The position numbers and the translations under genes were made by a program. Shown here in pieces: positions 32,468-46,591 of a stretch of DNA of 64,000 bases (its first letter is position 1; every line of letters begins with the position of its first letter). Source of the DNA: Sipunculus nudus (taxonomy: Eukaryota; Annelida; Sipuncula; Golfingiida; Sipunculidae); assembly GCA_026874595.1 (NCBI GenBank), contig CM049311.1:73596953-73660952 (forward strand), given 5' to 3'. Below the pieces are notes generated by a model. That model was not told the origin of the DNA and ran no database searches. It was given only the letters and a program-made list of their open reading frames with translations.

Positions 32468-33427
32468 GCGTCTGCGTGGCTCCCCAGCGTAATTTTTTCC
32501 CCCACTACAACACCTCTATATATGCTTTGTGTACTGTCTTACCAATGTCTTTGTCACGCCATCATAATCCTGTGGATCGTAAGTGTACGTAGAGCCAATC
32601 ATCTACACCTTTGCATGAAATCCTCTACGCCTTTGTATTCTCTATTCGTCCATCGTCTTCTACATCTGCTTCCCCTATTCTGCTATATCCCCAGTGTCTA
32701 GCCAATCCTCTTTGTCTGCTGCGTCCTCAGCGTCTGCTCCAACCCGTGCGTTTGCGTCGTCATCTGCGTTTGCTTCACCATATTTGTGTAATTCCTCCGT
32801 AAGCGGTACCATTGAGTACAGAGTCAAAGTGACAACACGTCATGTCGAAATCTGCCATGGATACCTCGACGAGGAAACAAATATATTCGTTAGTCTTTTA
32901 ACTCTGTATTACTAAAACTCCATTGTTACTTATTTCTTATTATGCCCATGCTCGATAAAATCCTGTTATAACCTATCATATTGAAAAACCTCACTGCCTG
33001 TTTGTTGAATTTCTAACCGCATACACACGTCTCCAACAGGTTGTGTGACAGACAGATGAGTCGTGTGTGGCGCAGGAAATGGGCCGTTTATTTTAGAGAT
33101 GGGATCCACGTTTTGACAATTGGATTCCAATATTTCTGATGTGTTATTTTCTTATAATACTCACAGCCTTAAGTTAAGATTATTTTCTGATTCAAAGAAA
33201 ACATTATCGTTCCAGTAGAAAGGTACACTCAGTCATATTTTCACAGGCGCTGAACCTACGTTTGCGTTTGTCCAATTCTTTGTCGTGTTCGTTCTATACG
33301 CTTGCATATTGACTTCTGTACAAGGTGCATTCTCTGTTCTTGTATTCCTCTATCTTTCGTAGGTTAACACTAACTGTAAGTAAATTAATTACTAGGAATA
33401 ACATAGGCGTAGACATAAACAGAGAAC
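32468..33427. other. Non-coding gap
   Basis: Includes a CGTCTGC/CTCTGC-rich stretch at 32460-32800, which looks degenerate-repetitive (GCGTCTGCTCC, GCGTTTGCGTC), and otherwise unremarkable sequence. Confidence 0.4.
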
Positions 33428-33870
33428 TTTACACACAAAAAATATTTTCGCTCACTTTGAGAAAACCTATGATGAAAGACAGTCAACGAGTCACAACCCC
33501 AAACTTTATTTAGGGGAGAGTAGTAGGAAAAGCTATATATAATTTATCTGATTAATGCATGTATACGAGGTCTTCTCTCTTTTTCATCTTTCACTACCAA
33601 CAGAAATTTGGTTGTTCAATCAATACCTGCGGTGCTTTCCGGCATGGGTGCTGTGTTTTATTCATTGTTATGCTCATCTGCGTCTGTAGAATGCAACTCT
33701 TTTTGGTCACGGATAATATTGTTTTCCGGGCAGATATGACAGTCAATACAATTCATATAACAACGATAAAATAAATAATTAAAAAAAAAATTCGTATCAT
33801 ACTTTCTGGAAAAAAAAATGAAAGCAACTTTATTGTTATACACAGTATCCTTGCAGATTGAGGAACGTCT
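33428..33870 (+). repeat. Diverged direct repeat, copy 2
   Basis: Partner of 28452-29050, offset about 4.98 kb, same orientation. See that entry for landmarks. Copy 2 lacks the ~170-bp insert and ends in a (CA)n run. Confidence 0.8.
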
Positions 33871-33950
33871 TACACACACACACACACACACACACGCACA
33901 AACACACACACACACACGCACGCGCGCGCGCGCACACACACACACACACC
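33871..33950. repeat. (CA)n/(CG)n microsatellite
   Basis: CACACA with a CGCGCGCG core at about 33919. Frames of T-H or V-C repeats on either strand are artefacts. Confidence 0.95.
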
Positions 33951-34012
33951 CTATCACACATTCAATCACACAAGCCGCTGTGTAAATACTTCATTTGCTA
34001 TCGGTTAACTGG

Positions 34013-34318
34013 ACTTTTATGCCTCCGCAAGGAGGGTATGTGTTCATCCCCGTTCGTTTGTGTGTGTGTGTGTGTGTGTTCAGAACATAACTCACGCAGT
34101 CATGTACGGAATCTTTTGAAATAATAAATTAGATTTAGGTGTGGATCCGGTAAGGATCCGGATTCAGGAATGTTATCAAGGAATATTCACAAGTGTACTT
34201 TCACTTATGCAAGAGTGAACCTGAGAATATAGGCAGAATAAGTAAATGCAAACACGGGATGGAGAACATCCCCGCTATAGGGACTCTCCGCATGGCGGAG
34301 AATGCACATTTCTAGTTA
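34013..34318 (+). repeat. Dispersed repeat family D, copy 1
   Basis: Starts ATGCCTCCGCAAGGAGGGTA. Then TTCATCCCCGTTCGT, a (TG)n run, CAGAACATAACTCACGCAGTC, GTGTGGATCCGG, CAAGGAATATTCACAAGTG, CCTGAGAATAT, GTAAATGCAAAC, and ends AATGCACATTTCTAGTT. The same ordered landmarks occur at 52990-53395, 61225-61510 and, inverted, 47205-47305. No coding potential or terminal repeat was noticed. Confidence 0.85.
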
Positions 34319-35384
34319 TAAAATTCATCTAAGGCGTTATTCCCGGGATGAAGGTATAGACCTGTCCAAAAAAGAAAATATAATCAATGTAACCAACCTC
34401 CGAAATTCATGCTTCAAGAAGAAAAACAGTTTTATGTGTGTGAAAATAAGAGAACCAACGATCTTCGGTGTTTATGGATTTACATTTGATTCTTCAAGGA
34501 TGGCGAAGCTATACAGCCGTATAGGTATATAGAGTAACCGAGATATTAAAATTTGGATGAATATACAGCTCTGCCTTTCAGGTTATAGAAATGAGTGCTT
34601 GTTCCAACCATTCTTTGCACTGACTTTATTAAATATGCTGATACTAGCATAAAGAGTTTAAACAGGGGAAAGCTAAAATATATATTTAGATGCATTTTTA
34701 TCGAGTGAAAATCTGTTGCTTGCCTCAATGAAAAACAAAGTAATTTCAAATAAATGCGTCAATGAAAAAATAACGTGTACATACAACAGATACCATATTC
34801 GGAGATCCGTTTCTTGATCGGAGGAACTCTTTTCTAATTTTTCTTATTACTCTTCTTGGGTTGGACCCTCCCTTTACCAAAAGCTTGGAATCGCCCATGG
34901 TCATGTACAGAGCAAAAAACAACGAGACATAGTGAGACAGAAAGACAGCTAATCACAGCAATAATGTATGGTGTCTCGGATTGAACGTGCAGAAAATCAT
35001 TTTTTGATATCTCCTGAGAACGATATAGACAAAATAATAATTTTCTTAACGTCCTTAATGTTAACGAAGTCAGCTAAGATTAATGACCCCTGACTCTTAA
35101 TATTATTGTGGCTAAAAAGCCGATCATCTTTCTTGTCTGGTAACTGCAGTATCATCCTTAACGATCATGGTTGTCTCCCTTGTTTATACAGAAAATGTGG
35201 ATTTGATTTATTCGCGTATTCTTCATAGGTCCATTGTGTGTGACTCGAATGGTGGACTGTAATAAGGCATGTCTGTAGATATGCCAACATTGCGTTCCTC
35301 CAAAAGCTCCCCGTATATCAAATTGCTAACGGTTTTAGTGAAATTCCCAGTTCTAATCAGGATTCATTGAGTGGTTGGGCTGCA
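34319..35384. other. Non-coding gap
   Basis: No recognised feature; several short frames have no domain. Confidence 0.4.
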
Positions 35385-35545
35385 CTTTTCTTAATAAGCC
35401 TGCAATTTGTTCCTTTTCTCTCGGTGGATGTAATTAATTCGTCTTTTAGCCTTAATGTATACTTATTATTTCGTCTGATTAAAGGCCACACAGTGCTCAT
35501 CAGTGACCTGACCAACGCATCCTACCCGCCGTCTGTACGCCCTTT
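35385..35545 (+). repeat. Diverged direct repeat, copy 2 (partner at 30920-31090)
   Basis: Ends CCGCCGTCTGTACGCC like its partner. Offset about 4.46 kb, same orientation. It supports an old duplication together with the 28.45/33.43-kb pair. Confidence 0.75.
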
Positions 35546-36604
35546 AATTGGAGGAACTGTCCGAGTCCTGTAATCAGCTCGGTAAGAGCTTTACCAGCCA
35601 CGGGTTGTCTCTCTTCCTCAGGCGGTTAGGGGCCATTGCTGAACATCAGACTCCAGGAAGGTCGTCGAAACAGGTCTCGTGTTATGTACAAATCCATTGA
35701 CCATCGGTAGTCATACACTTTTAATTTCATATGGATTTTACATATTTAAATATTATCTGCACTTTTACTTGGCTTCCGAAAACACTACCAGTACAATTTC
35801 TCTTGGAGGGCCTTAGCATTGAAAAGCATTTCTTTCCTTATACCGCTGAAACAAGGCTTAATAGAATTGCTTCAAAATGCTCTTATACGGAATATCCCCT
35901 TATTTGTTTATTCAGATTCTTTCAGTTGCCTGTGGTACGTATACCTGGAACTTTTTGGATCTCATTTAATTTGTCTTATTTGCATAATTTATCTGCATTT
36001 TATTAATTAAATTATACTAGCTAAATAAAATAACGATAAATCTTATGAAATTGAATATTCTGTACCCGAAATACTTTCTATGTATCTCTATAAAAAGTCA
36101 AACTATCAATAGATTTATTTATTATATATATATATATAAAATTTCACTAATTAATTCAGATATGCAAATTTATGCAAATTTTTTATTTAAATATGTACAA
36201 TACAACATTTTGTAGCAGAAAACAAATCTACAGAAAAATTACTTCTGAGAACATTTTTTATTGAGGATTCTCCAAGGAATTTCCCCTGTCTATAATGGCT
36301 GTTTTCGAGTGATATATCGCCCCGGTTTTAATATGGCCGCCATTTAGCAAACATGGCGGAAGGAAAAAAATGCAAACATTAATCTTTAATTACATTATGA
36401 ACCCAAGTTTTGAAGAAAGTATGTATGCAAAAATATTTATGAAAATTGGACAGAATTACATAACCTCATATACTATCAGAGGTTTTTTTTATCAGTTAGT
36501 ACAGTTGACATCTCACTCGAATCATATTGCTGATTATTTGTTTTTTTATTTTCTGCCATAATCCATGAGACTTCTACTGCATGCCTCGTTGGCAGATGCA
36601 ATAT
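35546..36604. other. AT-rich non-coding gap
   Basis: A short (AT)n lies at 36123-36138 and GGCCGCCATTTAGC-type sequence at 36340. No gene. Confidence 0.4.
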
Positions 36605-36890
36605 CTTTGGAGCGTGGTTTTTAAATGTTGATTGGTAAAGGGTCTGCACCTGCGATCGCAGGATTGTGGGTTTAAATCACAACCTAACCCATCTCTGAGC
36701 TAAGATCTGTGGCTAGGGTCTTAACAACAATGGTACATTGTCTTCTTAAACCAGTTGAATTTACTAGTTATAACACTGTATCAACTGAAGGGTCTACTAT
36801 AGTGGTATCCGTGTACCTTTGATAAGGGAGGCAGGATGACTCTCTCATGGGAGGATCATAAAATTTGGGACAAGTATGTTTCTAGTAAAG
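36605..36890 (+). mobile_element. Degenerate tRNA-derived SINE
   Basis: TTGGTAAAGGGTCTGCACC (36610) is A-box-like, and GGGTTTAAATC (36668) sits where a B box GGGTTCGAATC would be. CTGCGATCGCAGGATTG between them resembles an anticodon-arm remnant, and AACCTAACCCATCTCTGAGC follows. I found no clear target duplication. Confidence 0.45.
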
Positions 36891-38569
36891 GTTAATTAAA
36901 AACAAGGGAAAAATGTATAATATTCAAGTCAACTTAAAAATGGGACTGGTCTAAAAATAAATGATAAATAAATTTGATTTTTCAGTATATAAATGATTAC
37001 ATTGACTATCCCCCTTGGAAATATAAAAGGGGGTGTGGGGGGGGGGGGGTGGGGGTGTTATCATAACCGCCCCCCTGTATTTACGCCCCTTGGCTTACTG
37101 TTGAACCTAGGAATGAACAGCCCGGAACTTCCAGAAATACAAAGTGTGAAGAAGGATGAAACTAACATTGTCAATTGTCTGGTTAACAACCCTTCATTTA
37201 AACTTATCTGTGGAATAATAATTTACATTATCATTACTCTAATAAGAACTATTAGAAACTTGAACTATTAAAACTAATAGAACTAAGAAAAATACCAGGC
37301 ATAGCAATAACGGCAGCACTGAGTCTAAGCTCACACAATATTGCAGGACTAGACAGGCCCGGCACGGACCTAGACGGCAAACAGACAGCGTTTTTCTATT
37401 TTCAAGAAATCTATAAAGCTGTACATATCGTAACTCACTGTCACTTGCTCATCACGTTTGATTTTCCAGCTGTTATACTTGTAATTAACTCTTTCAGCCT
37501 GAATAAACACAAGTTCATGGCCCTTATAGCTCAGCTGGAATGTATTATGAACAAAATATGAATATAGTATGATATAATAATGTAATATATAATTAATTAT
37601 TATAATAATATAATAATTAATATACATTACACTGCGATTTATATCTTTCATGTTTTTATTTGATCCTTATGTATCAAATTAATTGTACACTTCGCAACTG
37701 CTAGACGTACCCTACACAACGTCCTCAATTTCCAGAAATTTTTATAAACGGGGCACCCTACTGAAACCGTCACTGACCCTTCATCCAGCAGAATCCATGT
37801 ATACTGGGTATTTATTTAAAATGTAAGAACTGGTATATTGATTCAAGTTCTGTGGTGAAAGACATATTAAGAAAGGACATAACATACTGCTACTTTACTA
37901 GTTTTCATAAACACAAGGTTAACAGTTTGAAGAGGCTGACATACCAAAAGCTAATTTGGTTAGGCTTGGGACAGTGTTTTGTAAAGAAACAGGCCTGTGC
38001 GGCCAGAAAAAAATCCAGCATTGATGTGAATTCATTATATTAAGTAATTAAAGCACATGATGAAAACCAATACAATAATTGATTGTTGGACCCTTGGGTG
38101 ACTTACTACTGAGGCAAAAGTATCTGCAGTTTTGAACTAGGATTCACTCTCTCAGAAAGTAAAGAATCCCTTGGGAAACAGACATGAGATTGATTGACCA
38201 TAATTTTTTTCACTCATCAGCTGTCGACAGATTATCTCACAATTTAAACATGTTTAAAGTGATCCACATAATGATATGGTACATTTGGCAAAAAATACTG
38301 TATTTCAATAAATATACGGACTCTTATCTATACATTTTTATTTTTTCGAAGCTTCCTAGAGTAACTGAAATATATATATTACATAGTCCTTGCGGGCCTG
38401 GAGAACCGCAGACTACGGTCCATACTTGCCTGTAAATGTACAGATAAAATTTGAACTCTGATGTAGCATACAATTCATGGGCAGCAACATTGGTGCAAAA
38501 TTTAACATCAGTTAAGTTTGCCTAAAACAGTAGGGATCATCATAAAAATGACAAATAGAAATCATACAA
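36891..38569. other. AT-rich non-coding gap
   Basis: Contains a G-rich run (GGGTGTGGGGGG type) at 37030-37058 and an AATAATTAATTATT-rich stretch at 37570-37625. No gene recognised. Confidence 0.4.
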
Positions 38570-38905
38570 GTATAAAAATCACACCTGTATACATGTGAAG
38601 TAGCATAAAAGTCACACCTGTATACATGTATAGTAGTATAAAAGTCACACCTGTATACATATGTAGTAGTATAAAAGTCACACTTGTTTACATGGGTAGT
38701 AGTATAAAAGTAACACCTGTATACATTTGAAGTAGTATAAAAGTCACACCTGTATATATGGGTGGTAGTATAAAAGTAATATGTGTATGTATGGGTAGTA
38801 GTATAAAAGTCTACCTGTATACAAGCGTAATAGTATAAAAATCCACCTGTATATAGTTACACTGGTATAAAAGTCACACCTGTATACATGTGTAGTAAGA
38901 TAGAT
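38570..38905 (+). repeat. 33-bp tandem repeat, about 10 copies
   Basis: Landmark ACACCTGTATACATG recurs at 38581, 38614, 38647, 38680, 38713 and 38746, then with more divergence at about 38779, 38812, 38844 and 38876. Spacing is 33 bp (32 near the end). The other half of the unit is TAGTAGTATAAAAGTC. No frame stays open, although 33 is a multiple of three. Confidence 0.95.
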
Positions 38906-40231
38906 CCTTTGACTAATAAAATTTTTTACAACTAAATTTTTTCAGTAGATTCTATATATTTCTTTATCATCGTAAATATTAGGGTTCCTGGTGTGATATT
39001 GTAAAACGATAAAGGCCCTTCAGCCGAAACTTGCCTGAAATTAAGCACCCCTTAAAGAAAAAAGATATTAACATGTAACCCTAGTAAACAGATGCAGTTT
39101 CACATCTTTGTAACATTGAACAATGGCAAAAATATAGAAGTAATGATCTCCTCAAAATTACAATATAATAGTTTGAAACATTTACCCCTTAAACGAATTA
39201 AAATGATGTCTTCTCCAGTCTTTCTCGTGAATGTAACGGTTGCAGCTGTCACAAGGTCATGCAGTTATTGCAAGTATGTAACTATGTCCGCCTTTAGCGT
39301 TCTATATAAAGAGGAAAAACGAGATTTTAATACTCGTAACATATTGTAATCTGAGAGAAGCTATGGTAAACCGTATAATAGCGGTCACGCTTAAAGGGAA
39401 CACAAACAGACGGACTGACGGGACTGCATGATTTACATATTTACCAACGGACAACGAAATGTATAAACAAATTGATATCAGGGTCCTGTAACACCCCCTC
39501 TAAGTTTTCCTTTTAAGAGAGAAAGGATGATAATTATTACACGCCAAAAGGAGGAAAAATGACGTATACCTTGAGAACCTCATTAGCAATTCAAACCATT
39601 GAAATACACCCTAATAACTATAATATACACCGTATACCTTCGAACATTGGCATCATTGGAATCTCCACACCTGAAAACTTGATATAAAGATCATTGACAT
39701 CTTATCACTGTTACAAACTTTACATCCGAGTTCTTATGAGAAGGGGTTAACGGTGGCCATCTTGAAAAAAAAATAATGGCGGCAATATAAGATTTTCAAC
39801 TGTCTGTTTTTTTCTTGTAAACGGGGCTTAAAAGTACAAGCATAAACATTGGTAATTGTATCACCACTTGAAGTATTCCGACCATATTTGCACTTGCCTC
39901 CTGGACTTTACTTAAATTATTGACCCAAATGACAATAGGTTTTGGAATCTATTTTTCTAGAAGATTAAATCCTGGCCAACACAATGCATTCGAGCAAAAT
40001 ATGACCAGACTGATAATGTTCGACAATCTGGTCTTTGTTCACATGAAACAAGAATACAAGGACACAAGTAAATATACAAGGATAAGCGTACCCAAATAAC
40101 GCAAACGGCTCTGTTTTATATTTGTTATTGAATCAGCAACCAAGCTGTTTTCGCTCACTCTGAATTCGTTTATAAAATTTTACTGAACCATCATAGTTTG
40201 ATTATTTATTAATTAATACGCTTAATATCCT

Positions 40232-40234
<3 letters not shown>
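38906..40234. other. Non-coding gap
   Basis: AT-rich; one GGTGGCCATCTTGAA phrase at about 39752 resembles repeat wording near 30.3 kb. No gene. Confidence 0.4.

Positions 40235-40275
<41 letters not shown>
40235..40275. repeat. (AG)n microsatellite
   Basis: About 41 bp of uninterrupted AG. Confidence 0.97.
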
Positions 40276-40278
<3 letters not shown>

Positions 40279-43200
40279 CTTTTCAAATAGTTTATATAGG
40301 AATGAAAATTATACATTAATGGAAGGGGCACCAATGCTCTACTGAGCATTTTATTGAAATCCGTCCCACGGATGAACACATTTCATCTTGGGGCAGATTC
40401 TCATTATGAACTGATTTCCCTGGTGGTTACTAGAACACTCTCCCGTCAATGAGCTATAATATGGCAAAGTATTCTGTAACAAATATATCCCCAAGCGATC
40501 AACCCTAGGCACTGGCCCGCACTAAATACGGCCTTGACTTACAGATGGTCTGTGAACTAGGGGACAGAGCACTGAAGCAGTACTTTTTTATCACGGGGTG
40601 CACTTTGTGTAACTATTGATCACTATTGATTTATGTATTATCTATTTACTGCAACAGGTGAGTTGTCGCAATTTAATTAAGGTAATGCACTTAAATATTG
40701 TCCTAATTATAATTTCCGCATTTCAATAAAAAATATTTCGTTATAAATTCATGTTTTACTGGCAGAGATGACATTGCTGACAGTTAACTAATTACAAATT
40801 CCATTAATTAATACACATTCCCCCCTTTATTATATGAATATTATAAATGGAATAAGATACAAATTTATGATGCAATGCATAATCAGTTTTCAGGAAAGTA
40901 TTATTTTTATGTTCCGTAAACTCAATAAAAATTGAAATTTAGGATTGATTGTGTCAAAGTTTATTGTTTAGTTGTTTAATTATGATATAAAGAGCAGACT
41001 CAATTACTGTCTTCTAAAAATAGATAGATAGAAAGAAAGATGGATCGATAAAACAGGAGTGAAATTTTTATTAAAAATGTTAATAATGTTGCTGTATTAT
41101 TTTAAGCTTTGTTGTTGGCGAATAATGACAGCAATATATAGCGACAAGACAGATTTGTAGGGATTGTCCTCTTTGGCCCTGTTATTGTCAGGGGAGGGTG
41201 GGACAAAGGGTTTCCGTGACGCTCATGACGTGATGATGTTAGTTTTGTTGATTATATTAATGGAAATCCATGATTCATACCCAATTTGGGAGACTAGTGA
41301 GAGTGACCAGAGACATACGAGATACTTGCAGGCAGGCTTTCAGTTTTCTGTTCGATGCACGTGCGCCGATGAAACAAGCTTGAATCAGGATTTCGATTAT
41401 GGTTACCAAATGGAAATGACAAGACGGCACCAAGAGGGCGCATACCTCCGCTAGATCCGTTCGAATGACGTTTTATTGGTTATACAGATAACAGTTCATT
41501 TCTGAATCACTCCTGGCTCCAATTCGCAAATAATTCCCCCAACTCAATATTGCTTTTTGGGATCTTTAGTAAACGAGAAACAAATAGGTGAGAATATCAA
41601 AATAAGAGGCACATTCTATGGTGGATAAAAAAGTTCTCAGAAACTGAGTTATTTATTTCGTTTTAATATTCGATTAAATATATTTAAAATAGTATCTATT
41701 GAATATTCGAAATATTCGGTATTTATATATACAAGGTATGCTTGTAAATGCACTGTATTTAGATAATATTCAACTCTCATTCATTTAGTATAGTGCAAGA
41801 TTTAATAAAATAGTTTCATTTTACATTAATTGAAGCATTATAAATTTTGTATTTGTGTAACGGTGTAAACATGAAAATCATTATTTTAACGTGTACAAGC
41901 TGTTCTTTAGCTGTCATGATTGTTGTGTGATATGAACCATCAGAAGATTGCTTGTGATTAGATTATTTTGTTTACTTCTCGATAAATATGTGATGTTCAA
42001 TAGTTGAAAGAATAATTTAAAAAGTCGGGTTAGACTTGGAAAGTTTTCATTGTTCAAGAAAAGCTTAGATGTAATCTTTCAAAATGTAAGATTATTTATG
42101 CAAAATTACGTCATGTATTTGATTTATCATTTTATTAATATTAACACGAATTTACATGTGTTAACAATTTCCAAACAGAATACGGAGATTCTGGGAGGGA
42201 ATAGGTAGTTGTTTTTCAACATTTGTAAAGTTGCGGTCAGGAAACAGCATTGGGCCGACACTGAGAGACAACAGTTTGTCCCGTTAGTAAGATAGCACGG
42301 AGTGGCAATTGTGTATTAAGAAAGAGCGTGTGGAGCTCGAATTTATATCAGCATTAACTTTTTTGTTTCGATGCTTTAAACCCTTTCATGTCAAACCTGT
42401 TAAAAACGAGTGAAAAACATCGAGTTTCCTTCTGTGGCAAAACAAACAACCTTTAAAATGGGAATATTCTGCGTTATCATCAACCATGTCAGACTCAATG
42501 CATTTATGATACACATCTACACTCGAATTATAAATAAATGTTAAACTTTATTCCACTGAATGGAAATCACAACGTCCGTTGGTAGAAAAGCTTTCATAAA
42601 TGGGAAAATAATTCAGTCGCAGAATTTTGGATTTGTGTCATAATAAACAGTCCATTTGCTGATATACCACACTCCCTTGAATCCTTATACTCCCTGATTG
42701 TCTGTGAAAGATCACAAAATGTCAAGCAGTGTTAACTGGTATATGATATGTCTATTATAATATAAAAATAGTTTAAATGGTTATAACAGATATTGATTAA
42801 TAATGGTTTTTATAAGTTAAGATACTGTTATATAGGTATATGTATTGCAGTATTATATGACCACACTTTGCTTCTTGCGTAATGATTCGATCAAACGTTA
42901 TGGTAAAATTTTGGTTCTTAATCGTTCATTCAAATATTTCCGTGTTTCAAATTGTTTTTGACTACAACACTTCCAAGGAGCAACAGAGGGTGAAAGAAAT
43001 TAATGTTTTAAAATATTAAGTATTCATGTCAGGCAACAGCGGATGTCATCTCTGTTACATCATTGTAAAATATCTTTGTTTTATGGTTCCGTTATAGAAA
43101 TATGGCTCTTCCATCTGATACTCGTTCCAAACGGCGAACTTTGACAACAGTTGTCTTTGTATAAAAAAGAAATGAATTTCTGTGAACATTTACTCAACTT

Positions 43201-43985
43201 GCATTATTTTGAGTAAACTGTAGTGTGGTTACGGCTTTATGCTTTGCCTGGGTCAGTAAAGTTTTACAACTTGCGCTCTTCTCTTATAAATAGTACTCGA
43301 TCCGCGGCCTGTGACAGCAAAATGTTGCCCGAAACCAAAAAAAGATAAACAAATTTATTTTCCGAATAAAACTAGAATTCATGGAAACTAATCAAATACC
43401 GTTGATTTTATTTTTAATATTAATCAGGGGATTTGGACTAATACTTTGTTTTAATTTATAAAGTTACATATAAAGAAATTCAAGTTGAATGAAATGAAGT
43501 AGCATTGGGAGGGGGTCGTTAACTTCCTCATCTCGAGCAATTTGGGCTCCCTGATCTCCATTTAAATTACACATGAAAGTATAACACAGAAATAAACATA
43601 CATACTGGCGTGTGAAGCGGTGTTCTGGTTTTTAGGATACCCGAAAAAATAATGAAACCTATCCAGATAACTGGAGGTGTAGCGAGATGAGAAGGAATTT
43701 GCATTTACATAGACTTCTTCTAGACTACTGATTCTTATACTAACTTCAGTCATTTATGAAAATTATGTATATTCCAACACCCATTGCTGCATGACAAATT
43801 GCCCTAGATTGATAAACCTCCATTACACTGTAAACTGTTGAAAATTTAAATTCGCAAACCAACCATTAGTGCATATATTAAATACTACTTTAATCTTAAT
43901 CCAGTTATGGGGATATAGCCGATTTGTTAAAACTTACATATCCATTGCATACTGAAAGTCAAGGCTGCTCCCTTAATACGCGTGA
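40276..43985. other. Quiet AT-rich interval, no repeats noticed
   Basis: The longest stretch here without a tandem repeat, LTR or SINE. A 96-codon frame at 41164-41454 lies in less AT-biased sequence, but no domain is recognised and it ends in CATACCTCCGC, which resembles repeat wording elsewhere. It could be intronic or intergenic DNA of a neighbouring gene. Confidence 0.4.
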
Positions 43986-43999
43986 TATATATATATATG

Positions 44000-44063
<64 letters not shown>
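43986..44063. repeat. (AT)n microsatellite with regular GTATAT interruptions
   Basis: TATATATATATG repeats about every 19-20 bp, then pure TA. Confidence 0.95.
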
Positions 44064-44064
<1 letters not shown>

Positions 44065-44389
44065 GCCTGTCTTCAGGTTCTTGTCAACTACACACAATGG
44101 TTTTCATATAAAAGAAACCAGCAAGATAAGAGGCGGGACGAACAAGCTTTGACAAGGAGGCAGTTTTGTGTACCGAGCGCTGATATACCCCTCTGTTTGA
44201 CAAAGAAATTAGGGGACATCAGTAGTGTGTCTCATGATGGAGAGGTTGCCCTGTTTATCTTATATGAGGTATCTGTCTCTACAGGCTGAATATAAAGTGT
44301 GGTTGAACAATACGTCGGGCTGTAAGTTTTACATATTTCACTGATATCTTGCTGAATGCTTCTTCATCCGAGTATAAACAAATGTGTCC

Positions 44390-44600
44390 CAATTTCATGT
44401 CCTTATGTCGTCCCGATGTCACCGGATGTTCTACTCCATTATGTAAACGCAGAGAATCGGATCACGTCCCAATATACTCCCAATGTCAACCAATGTACAT
44501 CGATGTATCGGATTAACCGGATGTATCCGGCTGTGATGCGATGTCACTCGGATGTCATCCGATGTTATTCCCCGATTACATATAAGCACAGAACCGATGC
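44390..44600 (+). repeat. Cluster of CGGATGT/CGATGT words
   Basis: Words of the type CCGATGT, CCGGATGT, ATCCGATG and ATCGGAT recur irregularly over about 200 bp, both direct and inverted. This resembles a decayed short-unit tandem repeat. Frames across it on both strands are not supported. Confidence 0.45.
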
Positions 44601-44719
44601 TGAGCCCGGTAAATTTAAGTGCGACGTTGATCGTCTTTGGGACATCAAGACGGTAGCGACATCTTATAATTGGACCGATATGTACCAATGTCATCTGCTG
44701 CCTCGCTCTGGCAGATACC

Positions 44720-46291
44720 TCTAAATAAATCAGTAAACAAGTAAAAAGGCATGTGAAATTAAAAACATAACCAAAGTTATAAAAAAAATAAAATTCTAAC
44801 GCTTTATTGTGAATACATATTCATTTTTTATTTCAAAAGAGTTCAAATAGAGGTAAAAATAGGACTAGGACTGGAAGAACACGCACTTGAATTCTAACCC
44901 CAAGGACTCGGATTTGACCCGGAATCTGAAATGCAAATTGGTCTTAACCACGCGTGCACGGCTTCATAAAGATCCTAATCGATCACTTTTTTTCACGTCG
45001 CATTAATTTGAAATAAGAGTTTTAGTTAAAGCATGTTTACTCATGAACTCTAAAATGGATGTTATCCACTATGCCATACAAACTAGCATATATTGTACAG
45101 TTTTTAGTTAAACCTTCTGCTGAATACAGTGCACCGAGCCTTGTACAATGGCTTTACATACGCTTCAACTCTTATTTATAGTCAAAGGCCTCCGACATAA
45201 TTTTTTCAAGAGATTAAATTAGAATTCGAGATGCTGCAGCTTTTCATGGCATCTGTTTTAAAAGTAGCAACTATAACAGCATCAGAACATTATAACAAAT
45301 TGATCCACATGAAAGAAGCACTAGTTCAAATAAAACTGGGATGGTAGTCAGTAACCGCATACCTCCGCCAAAAGGCAAAACAATCATACTGGATTCCCCA
45401 TTTACACGAACCCATACCGATATTTAAAGATTTAAAGTCAATGTTATTTCCTATTCCAAACCATCACAAATTTCAGTTGTTTCTGGGAAATCCTCCCAAC
45501 AGACAAACAAACATAATTCACGGGTGTAAACATAGTCTCCATTACGGATGATTTGAAAGTCCGCGAGTATGTTAAGGAATGAAGTGTATTTCTCTTCCCC
45601 CTTGTCACCAGCTGGTTAATGAAATGAGAATTTCAGGGATCATTTATCTTGTCTCAATCACTTCTCTCGAGTCCTATGAAAAAACATCCTGCCGCAGTGA
45701 AACTACATGGAACTAAGATGGAATGTTTGGTCTGTCGCTCCTAATTGATCTAAAGTCTCAAGGAGACAGTATATTTCTGTAAAATACATTACTTTTCATG
45801 ACTTGTGTATATGTATACATGGTCCAATGTATGTCGGCATCAGTTAGGATAAGGATGGACATGGGCTGTTTCTGGGGTATAGGTATTGTTGCTTCCATCA
45901 TGCGCCTATAGGCAAGTGCCGATTAAGGCGTACAACTAAAGTTTGCTAAAACAATCCACCAGGAACGTCTTGGAAAGCAACGAAATACCATGGTCTTTGT
46001 TTTTTCTTTTTGTTATCATAACCGCCATTTGACCAAGGCATCAGGCCAGTTGTATACTTAGCTTCGTAAAGTGACCCATCATCTTACGTTCGTATACATG
46101 CTTCACTGCATAAAGCATGAAGATTTCATAAGGCCCATATCTTTTACTCATTCCTTTATTCAAAAACCTATATTGATAGAGGGGAACCAATTTAAGGGGT
46201 AACCATCAAAACGCTTTTTTTAGTGCTGAGCAGCCTGGACGTGGCATCCACTGCCTTTTACGATTACAAATATATTCTCGACGGAGAGTCC
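44720..46291. other. Non-coding gap
   Basis: No repeat or gene recognised; 45540-45860 is somewhat less AT-biased. Confidence 0.4.
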
Positions 46292-46302
46292 CCATATATA
46301 AT

Positions 46303-46350
<48 letters not shown>

Positions 46351-46401
46351 CCTTACGTGATTAAAATATATATATATATATATATCTAAATTACATCACG
46401 T

Positions 46402-46458
<57 letters not shown>

Positions 46459-46554
46459 GTTGAAAACCTAAATGGTAAAAATGGTTTTAATTAACAGCTG
46501 GTCAGGTGCCCTCAGGGGTGGTCAATAGACAGGTGGCAATGTAGATAGGTTCCA

Positions 46555-46591
<37 letters not shown>

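Noticed and set aside
38570-38905. CRISPR array
   Set aside because: The 33-bp units are head to tail without unique spacers. None of the tandem arrays here has repeat-spacer alternation, and the DNA is eukaryotic.
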